From Desulfotignum sp. (lineage in GTDB: Bacteria > Desulfobacterota > Desulfobacteria > Desulfobacterales > Desulfobacteraceae): a stretch of 64,000 nucleotides of DNA. The notes beneath the pieces are model-generated. The model was given only the letters and a program-made list of their open reading frames with translations, ran no database searches and was not told where the DNA came from. Made by a program: the position numbers and the translations under genes. The stretch is taken from NCBI GenBank assembly GCA_018399285.1, contig JAGYOW010000004.1, forward strand, positions 62,001 to 126,000, given 5' to 3'. Positions 61,554 through 64,000 of the stretch are shown here, piece by piece (position 1 is the first letter of the stretch; the number at the start of each line of letters is the position of its first letter).

Positions 61554-63382
61554 TCAGGATTTGAAATTGAGTTTCACATAATAAATCCCGGAGTTCAGAT
61601 TCGATTCCATGGGAAGACCTGATTTTTCAAACACCTTGATCATGGGCTGATTGTCTGCCAGCACCTGGGCGATGATGCCTTTAAACCCCAAGTCCTTTAC
61701 CTGCTCGATCAACCGGGACAGCAGATAAGACCCACCCCGATGCCCTGGACCGCTCATCAATAAAAACACCACCTCGCCGCAGAATGTGCGTTCCTCTGAC
61801 CATTCTGGCTTCGGCGATAATCTTCTGATTCCCTTTTTCCTCATGCAGCCCCACAATGGAAAATTCCTTTTTTGTAATCCAGGTTCATAGGCCTGCATTT
61901 GTCATGGTCCATGGTTTAACGGAATAAAAAAACCGGTAGAAAATCATCTCTTTGGAACACCGGTAGAAAAACCGGCGCATCATCTTCATCCGAGGGTTTC
62001 ATGGCCCGGAACCGGATGGAAACGCCCTTTAAAGGTTTTGGTCTCCTCAATATGGGCCAGTTTAAATAGGGCGATTCCGGCAGAAAATCTGGTTTGGCAT
62101 AGATGAGTTTGCGGTCTCTGGCCTGGGTGATCAACGCCTGCCGGTCATCGGGATGGGCAATGTCGATCAATGCCTGGGCCGCTCCCGAAGACTCCACCAT
62201 TTCAGGTTGGCCACCCCGTATTCCGTGATGATCATATGCACGGATTCTCTCATGCGCAGCTGGTTGCCCGTATTTCTGAAGACTGAGCGGAGATATTGGG
62301 TTTGCCTTTCATCCCGGCTGGGCAAGCAATGATGGTGGTGCCGTCCGTGGGCCTTCCGCGCCCGGAAAAAATCGATGGCTTCCCCGGGTCCCGGTGATCA
62401 CAGCCCCTAAAGTGGAAACGCCACACTGCTAAAGTCCCTTTTCCGTCCTTCATACAATGCCACGAACTGGGGATTGTTGGCAATGAACCGGGGCTGCGCA
62501 GTCGATCCCCTGAAATTCCACCAGCGCTGGAGTTCGGTGCAGCCAGATGAGATCCTGGTGCCCAGGGCATAGAGGACCAAGTTTCCCGGAAGGCGATTTC
62601 CGGGCATTGGTACAAGCCCCGGATTTCACCAGTTCTGCCAGGGCATCGGTAAAAAAAAGGGAATGGATGCCCAGGTCCTTTTTCCTGGCCAGATGCGGCA
62701 CCAGGGCTTCGAACAAAGGACCGAATGAAAAACTCAGACAGTCCCCGTCCTTGATCACGGACGCCACATTGGCGGCCACCTGATCGATGGTCAAGGTCAC
62801 TTCCGGCAGGTCATACACCATGGGCTCCCGTTTGGATCGCAACAGCAGATCAAAATCATCGATGGATACAAAGGTATCCCCGTAAGTGAACGGCATGGCC
62901 GTGTTGATCTCCCCCACCACCAGAGACGCCCGCTCGATGGCTTCTTTTGCCACATCCACGGCAACGCCCAGGCTGCAGTATCCGTTGTCGTCCGGCGGCG
63001 TGATCTGAATCATGGCCACATCGATATCCAGTTTGCCGGACTTGATGACCCGGGGAATCTCGGAATAAAACGCCGGAATCAGGTCCACCTGGCCCGAGGA
63101 AATCGTGTCCCAGGCCACATACCCGGAAAAAAAAGTGGTCAGCCGGTGGTTGGGGGCATTGAGCCGGTCCACGGACAAAACCGTGTCTCCGAGCACGGCC
63201 AGCTGCACCAGCTCCAGATCCCGGATATTGTGGCTGTCCACATCCAGCAGGGTTTTGATCAGGGTCCTGGGGGCTGCCGGTCCCGTGCCGATGAAAATCG
63301 TCATCCCGGGTTTGATATGATTCAATACATTTCTGGGTGAAATCAGCCGCTCTTCCCAGCTGAAATGATTTGAATCCGCCAT
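61554..63382 (-). pseudogene. Acetyl-CoA hydrolase/transferase fused to a GNAT domain, frameshifted
   Basis: From ATG 63382 (AAGGAG upstream) about 250 codons are clean and match COG0427 enzymes: ISPRNVLNHIKPGMTIFIGT, DVAMIQITPPDDNGYCSLGV, FTYGDTFVSIDDFDLLL, DGDCLSFSFGPLFEALVPHL. From ~62600 to 61700 the frame changes many times; the last part is a GNAT acetyltransferase segment: SIRFRAMKPSDEDD near 62020 and GFKGIIAQVLADNQPMIKVF near 61650. Such CoA-transferase-GNAT fusions exist in anaerobic Proteobacteria. It would interconvert acyl-CoA and acetate and acetylate a target. Function of the fusion is inferred. Confidence 0.8.
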
Positions 63383-63610
63383 GGCCGCTCCTTGTGGGAA
63401 TTAATGGGTATAAAACAGGTTGTAATGAGTGTTCATATCAACTTATGCAAAAACAGGCAAGCATAAGTCCACTGCCGGCCGGTGCCGGGCTGAAAAACGC
63501 AAGTTGTGATGCAGAAAAATACCGGTTTATTCTTGAAATTCCTGACCTGCCATTATATATGAACCCAAAAAAACATCAGCGTTTGATTAGATGATTTTCA
63601 GGAGCGTCAA
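63383..63610. other. Divergent intergenic region
   Basis: 228 bases between the CoA-transferase and the Na/Pi cotransporter genes. AT-richer than its surroundings. Only the two ribosome sites (AAGGAG on the minus side, CAGGAG at 63599-63604) stand out; I see no clear promoter or hairpin. Confidence 0.4.
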
Positions 63611-64000
63611 ATGACGGGCGGTATATTTTGCAGTTTTTAGGAATTCTGATCCACACCCTGGGCGGGCTGGGCATGTTCATTCTGGGCATGAAAATGATGA
63701 CCGAAGGGCTCCAGGCAACGGCCGGCCAGAAGATCCGGCGAATTCTGGAGGCCATGTCCGCCAACCGGTTCATGGGGTGTGCCACGGGCGCAGGCGTGGC
63801 CGCACTCATTCAATCCTCCTCCGCCACCACCGTGATGCTCATTGGATTTGCCAGCGCCGGCATCATGACCTTGCAGCAGGCCGTCGGGGTGGTCATCGGC
63901 GCCAATATCGGCACGACCATCACGGGCCAGATGATCGCGTTCAAACTGACGGAAGCCGCTCTTCCGGCCATTGCCATCGGCGTGGGCCTGAAATATTTTT
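63611..64000 (+). CDS. Na/Pi cotransporter (NptA/PhoU-type), N-terminal part
   Basis: ATG 63611 follows CAGGAG at 6 bases. The first codons run to a stop at about 63640 unless one T is restored in the TTTT run near 63626; then MTGGIFLQFLGILIHTLGG continues into a clean frame: GMFILGMKMMTEGLQATAGQ, LIQSSSATTVMLIGFASAGI (the QSSS sodium/phosphate motif) and VIGANIGTTITGQ. The gene runs off the window end. This is the first repeat of the Na/Pi symporter fold. Cotransported anion is probably phosphate, but could differ. Confidence 0.82.

Noticed and set aside
1-64000. tRNA/rRNA genes and insertion sequences
   Set aside because: None seen by eye: no tRNA T-loop plus acceptor pairing and no transposase frames. 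A covariance-model or profile search was not possible here.

Overview
The window looks like chromosome from an anaerobic, sulfate-reducer-type bacterium of the Desulfobacterota, probably Desulfobacteraceae (Desulfotignum-like). This is inferred from gene content, not from a marker gene: a ferredoxin-linked 2-ketoisovalerate oxidoreductase, a fused isobutyryl-CoA mutase, many acyl-CoA enzymes, an AspRS-GatC fusion with GatA/GatB, and many two-component and XRE-cupin regulators. The DNA is GC-rich, with frequent GTG/TTG starts and clear Shine-Dalgarno sites. I saw no rRNA, tRNA, CRISPR array or insertion sequence.

Layout. 1-5 kb: end of a tripartite RND efflux operon (membrane fusion protein, RND pump, lipoprotein outer-membrane factor). 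5-6.4 kb: a J-domain protein and a small cupin. 6.5-11.4 kb: a tRNA-dependent amidation operon, aspS fused to gatC, then a GatA-like protein that has lost the amidase catalytic residues, then gatB. 11.4-21.3 kb: a signalling and short-chain acid uptake block (DUF294 nucleotidyltransferase, GAF-HD-GYP protein, sensor kinase plus LuxR-type regulator, acyl-CoA synthetase, two-subunit Na+/solute symporter, membrane protein). 21.5-23.9 kb: a coupled radical SAM / DRE-TIM aldolase pair of unknown pathway. 24-28 kb: a ParA-like ATPase, the VOR complex (ferredoxin, alpha, beta, gamma) and a double-ACT protein. 28-31 kb (minus strand): acyl-CoA dehydrogenase, XRE-cupin regulator, IlvE. 31-35 kb: a receiver protein and two histidine kinases. 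35-43.5 kb: two acyl-CoA ligases and a Liv-type ABC importer. 43.5-51.8 kb: a USP-receiver fusion, then a minus-strand operon tetR-icmF followed by thiolase, hbd and an M24 peptidase. 52-60.6 kb: adenosine-specific kinase, UspA, then acyl-CoA dehydrogenase, enoyl-CoA hydratase, carboxyltransferase, HMG-CoA lyase, XRE-cupin and acetoacetyl-CoA synthetase, resembling the leucine/isovalerate route. 60.7-64 kb: a methyltransferase, a CoA-transferase/GNAT fusion and the start of a Na/Pi cotransporter.

How it fits together. Liv uptake, IlvE transamination, VOR oxidative decarboxylation, acyl-CoA dehydrogenases, carboxylase, HMG-CoA lyase, acetoacetyl-CoA synthetase, IcmF, thiolase and hydroxyacyl-CoA dehydrogenase together suggest a branched-chain amino acid and branched-chain fatty acid catabolic region. 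Three near-identical palindromes (upstream of tetR-icmF, the 53.3 kb acyl-CoA dehydrogenase and the 35 kb acyl-CoA ligase) suggest one TetR regulon linking these operons.

Caution. Several stretches (about 26.5-27.2, 37.3-41.6, 44.9-45.7, 55.6-57.4 and 61.7-62.6 kb, plus one site near 63.63 kb) carry dense single-base indels while the encoded protein remains recognisable by switching frame. This looks more like sequencing or assembly error than gene decay, so those genes are listed as frameshifted and may be intact in the organism.
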